Assembly: GCA_003599415.1 (NCBI GenBank)
Contig: QZKB01000112.1
Location: 1-64,000, forward strand
DNA: 64,000 bases
Reading direction: 5' to 3'
Origin: Ignavibacteriales bacterium
Lineage (GTDB): Bacteria; Bacteroidota; Ignavibacteria; Ignavibacteriales; SURF-24
The notes beneath the pieces were generated by a model that worked only from the letters and a program-made list of their open reading frames with translations, ran no database searches and was not told the origin of the DNA. Below are positions 62,464 to 64,000 of the stretch, piece after piece; positions within the stretch are counted from its first letter, which is position 1, and each line of letters begins with the position of its first letter. The position numbers and the translations under genes are program-made.

Positions 62464-63030
62464 ATGCGATTCACTATTCTTATTTCTTTTCTGCTTTTAC
62501 CGTTCTTCATTTTTGCTGAAGAGTATCAGGTTGATAAAACAAAACAGAACCTGGTAAAATTTATATCGGATGCGCCAATTGAAAACTTTGAGGGTGTGAC
62601 TGATAAAATTGACGGCTATATAGCCTTGGATGAATCTGACTTTCCGAATAACAGTAACCTTTATTTTGAAGTGGATTTAAGAACATTAGATACAGGTATT
62701 GGACTGCGTAACAGGCATATGCGTGAAAATTACCTGCATACGGATAAATATCCTTACACTAATTTCAAAGGAAAAATAATCTACGCAGAAAAAGTTTCGG
62801 ACACGGAACATAAAGTTACTGTTGACGGAACAATGTACATCCACGGTAAAACAAAGCCGTTAAAAATTAATGGCAACCTCTTTAAAACAGAAAGCGGTTA
62901 TAAAATTAAAGCTTACTTTGAAGTTAAGCTTACCGATTACAACATCGATGTACCAAAGCTAATGTTCATGAAAATCAGCGAGACAATGAAATTAGTTCTT
63001 GACTTCAATATCACCAAAATAAAAAAATAA
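62464..63030 (+). CDS. YceI-family periplasmic protein
   Basis: The 188-residue protein has a signal peptide (ending FFIFA, about residue 18) and the lipocalin-like YceI fold: 'YQVDKTKQNLVKFISDAPIENFEG', 'NLYFEVDLRTLDTGIGLRNRHMRENYLH', and 'TVDGTMYIHGKTKPLKI'. The family binds isoprenoid-type lipids. Its role in this cluster is unknown. It starts 12 bases after the cytochrome-like gene. Confidence 0.9.
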   Translation: MRFTILISFLLLPFFIFAEEYQVDKTKQNLVKFISDAPIENFEGVTDKIDGYIALDESDFPNNSNLYFEVDLRTLDTGIGLRNRHMRENYLHTDKYPYTNFKGKIIYAEKVSDTEHKVTVDGTMYIHGKTKPLKINGNLFKTESGYKIKAYFEVKLTDYNIDVPKLMFMKISETMKLVLDFNITKIKK

Positions 63031-63046
63031 ACTGAGGGTTTAATAA

Positions 63047-63916
63047 ATGGCAAATAAATTTTTAATGCTCCTAAAAATAACTGCTGCGGTCAGCCTCCTG
63101 ATTTTTTCAGATTTATTATCACAGGAGGATTCAATCAGCTGGCATCGAAGTGAACCGGAAGAATTATTAAATGTAGAATTACTAAGATCAACTCAGTCAA
63201 TAAATCTTCCCACTTCAACAACACTAAAACAAGGTGATATTGAGTTTGAAATTTCTCACCGCTTTATTCCTACTATTAGAAGCGGCAGTAAAGAATTATG
63301 GGGATTTGACGGACCGGTTAATATGCGCCTTGCTCTTGGATTTGCTGTTACGGATGATTTGTTAATTGCTCTCGGTAGAAGTAACCTGGATGATAATCTT
63401 GATTTTTCATTTAAGTATAATCCGATTCAAATAAGAAGCGATTTTCTTCCGGCATTAATTTCGCTTAAAGGTGGATTAGCATGGAATGGCAGCGTACCAA
63501 ACCGTTCAGGCGGGCATCATCAGAATTTCCAATACTACGGGCAGTTGATAATAAATACATTGATCGAAAAAAAATTAGGGATTGGCATAGTTCCATCGTA
63601 TTTATATAACTCAAGCTACTATTATCCTAATGAAGATGATCAGTATTCCTTTACACTTGGAAATTATCTTTCATATTATATCGATGATGTGTGGGGATTG
63701 CTGTTTGAATGGAATCCGGTTGTAACCGGTTACAGGATTAAAAATAATCCTGTTGCGTTTGGATTTGAACTTAACACCGGTGGCCATTTCTTTAAAATAA
63801 TTTTAACAAACAGCGATATGCTGAATCCCTCACAATTTTTAGCAGGCTCACGCAGTTCATTTAACAACGGTGAGTGGCATATAGGTTTTAACATTACCCG
63901 TTTATTAAGATTTTAA
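63047..63916 (+). CDS. DUF5777-type outer-membrane beta-barrel protein
   Basis: The 289-residue protein has a signal peptide (about 1-25) and alternating strands with 'LPTSTTLKQGDIEFEISHRFIPTI', 'WGFDGPVNMRLALGFAVTDDLLIALGRS', ending in 'WHIGFNITRLLRF'. This matches DUF5777 family barrels, which occur beside YceI and cytochrome genes in related bacteria. The function is not established. It starts 16 bases after yceI. Confidence 0.82.
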   Translation: MANKFLMLLKITAAVSLLIFSDLLSQEDSISWHRSEPEELLNVELLRSTQSINLPTSTTLKQGDIEFEISHRFIPTIRSGSKELWGFDGPVNMRLALGFAVTDDLLIALGRSNLDDNLDFSFKYNPIQIRSDFLPALISLKGGLAWNGSVPNRSGGHHQNFQYYGQLIINTLIEKKLGIGIVPSYLYNSSYYYPNEDDQYSFTLGNYLSYYIDDVWGLLFEWNPVVTGYRIKNNPVAFGFELNTGGHFFKIILTNSDMLNPSQFLAGSRSSFNNGEWHIGFNITRLLRF

Positions 63917-63933
63917 TCAGAAAGGATTCATTA

Positions 63934-64000
63934 ATGAATAGATATATTTTCGCTTTCATACTTACTTTTGCTTTAGTCATTTCAACAAATTCATTCGGCC
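63934..64000 (+). CDS. Partial gene: secreted protein cut by the window end
   Basis: ATG 63934 lies behind AGAAAGGATT and opens a frame coding for MNRYIFAFILTFALVISTNSFG, a typical signal peptide. The rest of the gene is outside the window, so no function can be assigned. It is probably the fourth gene of the cytochrome/YceI/barrel cluster. Confidence 0.75.
   Translation, partial: MNRYIFAFILTFALVISTNSFG

Noticed and set aside
1-64000. CRISPR arrays, insertion sequences, prophage
   Set aside because: No repeated spacers, transposase or integrase sequences were seen.

Overview
The window is AT-rich bacterial chromosome and contains no insertion sequence, prophage or CRISPR array that I can recognise. 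The best taxonomic guess is an anaerobic or facultative member of the Ignavibacteria/Bacteroidetes-Chlorobi group. Several large secreted proteins end in the 'NYPNPFNPTT' type C-terminal sorting domain used by the type IX secretion system (T9SS). A PorV/PorQ-like outer-membrane protein, a carboxypeptidase-regulatory TonB receptor, an S46 dipeptidyl-peptidase, and GH9 and GH2 glycosidases point the same way. The [FeFe]-hydrogenase operon argues for fermentative growth. This assignment is inference from gene content.

Layout. 1-4.7 kb: tRNA-Asp and phosphofructokinase (minus), then secD-secF. 4.7-5.9 kb: secreted TPR protein. 6.2-11.2 kb: a solute-binding lipoprotein, histidine kinase and NtrC-type regulator with overlapping ends, probably a sensing unit. 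11.4-13.6 kb: lone receiver protein, lipoprotein and T9SS cargo. 13.8-17.1 kb: a small HD-GYP-companion-like domain protein, an HDOD protein and a GAF/PAS kinase. 17.3-22.0 kb: exo-glucosaminidase-type GH2, sugar MFS permease and ROK kinase, which fits uptake and phosphorylation of an amino sugar; nagA lies separately at 38.1 kb. 22.2-27.0 kb: antiporter-EIIA fusion, universal stress protein, S46 peptidase. 27.2-31.0 kb: lipoprotein, T9SS cargo and GH9 glycosidase. 31.1-37.9 kb: small enzymes, a degenerate P-loop protein, an rRNA/tRNA-type methyltransferase and a three-domain acyl-ligase/ACP/acyltransferase.

39.4-47.9 kb is the most coherent system: rex-hydC-hydB-hydA-(2Fe-2S protein), followed by a sensory-type [FeFe] hydrogenase with a PAS domain and a SpoIIE-type phosphatase. 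The rex promoter carries two inverted repeats placed over its core elements. 48.6-57.3 kb is a surface cluster: lipoprotein, TonB receptor, T9SS cargo, PorV/Q-like barrel and IPT/TIG propeller lipoprotein. 57.5-61.9 kb is a phosphate operon (porin, pstS, pstC, pstA) behind four perfectly phased TTAACA repeats that look like a Pho box. 62.0-64.0 kb starts an uncharacterised periplasmic cluster: cytochrome-like lipoprotein, YceI, DUF5777-type barrel and a gene cut by the window end.

No single gene set here is clearly a wholly new system. The strongest leads are the Rex/sensory-hydrogenase/phosphatase arrangement, a 28-bp perfect palindrome inserted in frame into a sorting domain, the phased Pho box, and the sensor triad at 6-11 kb.
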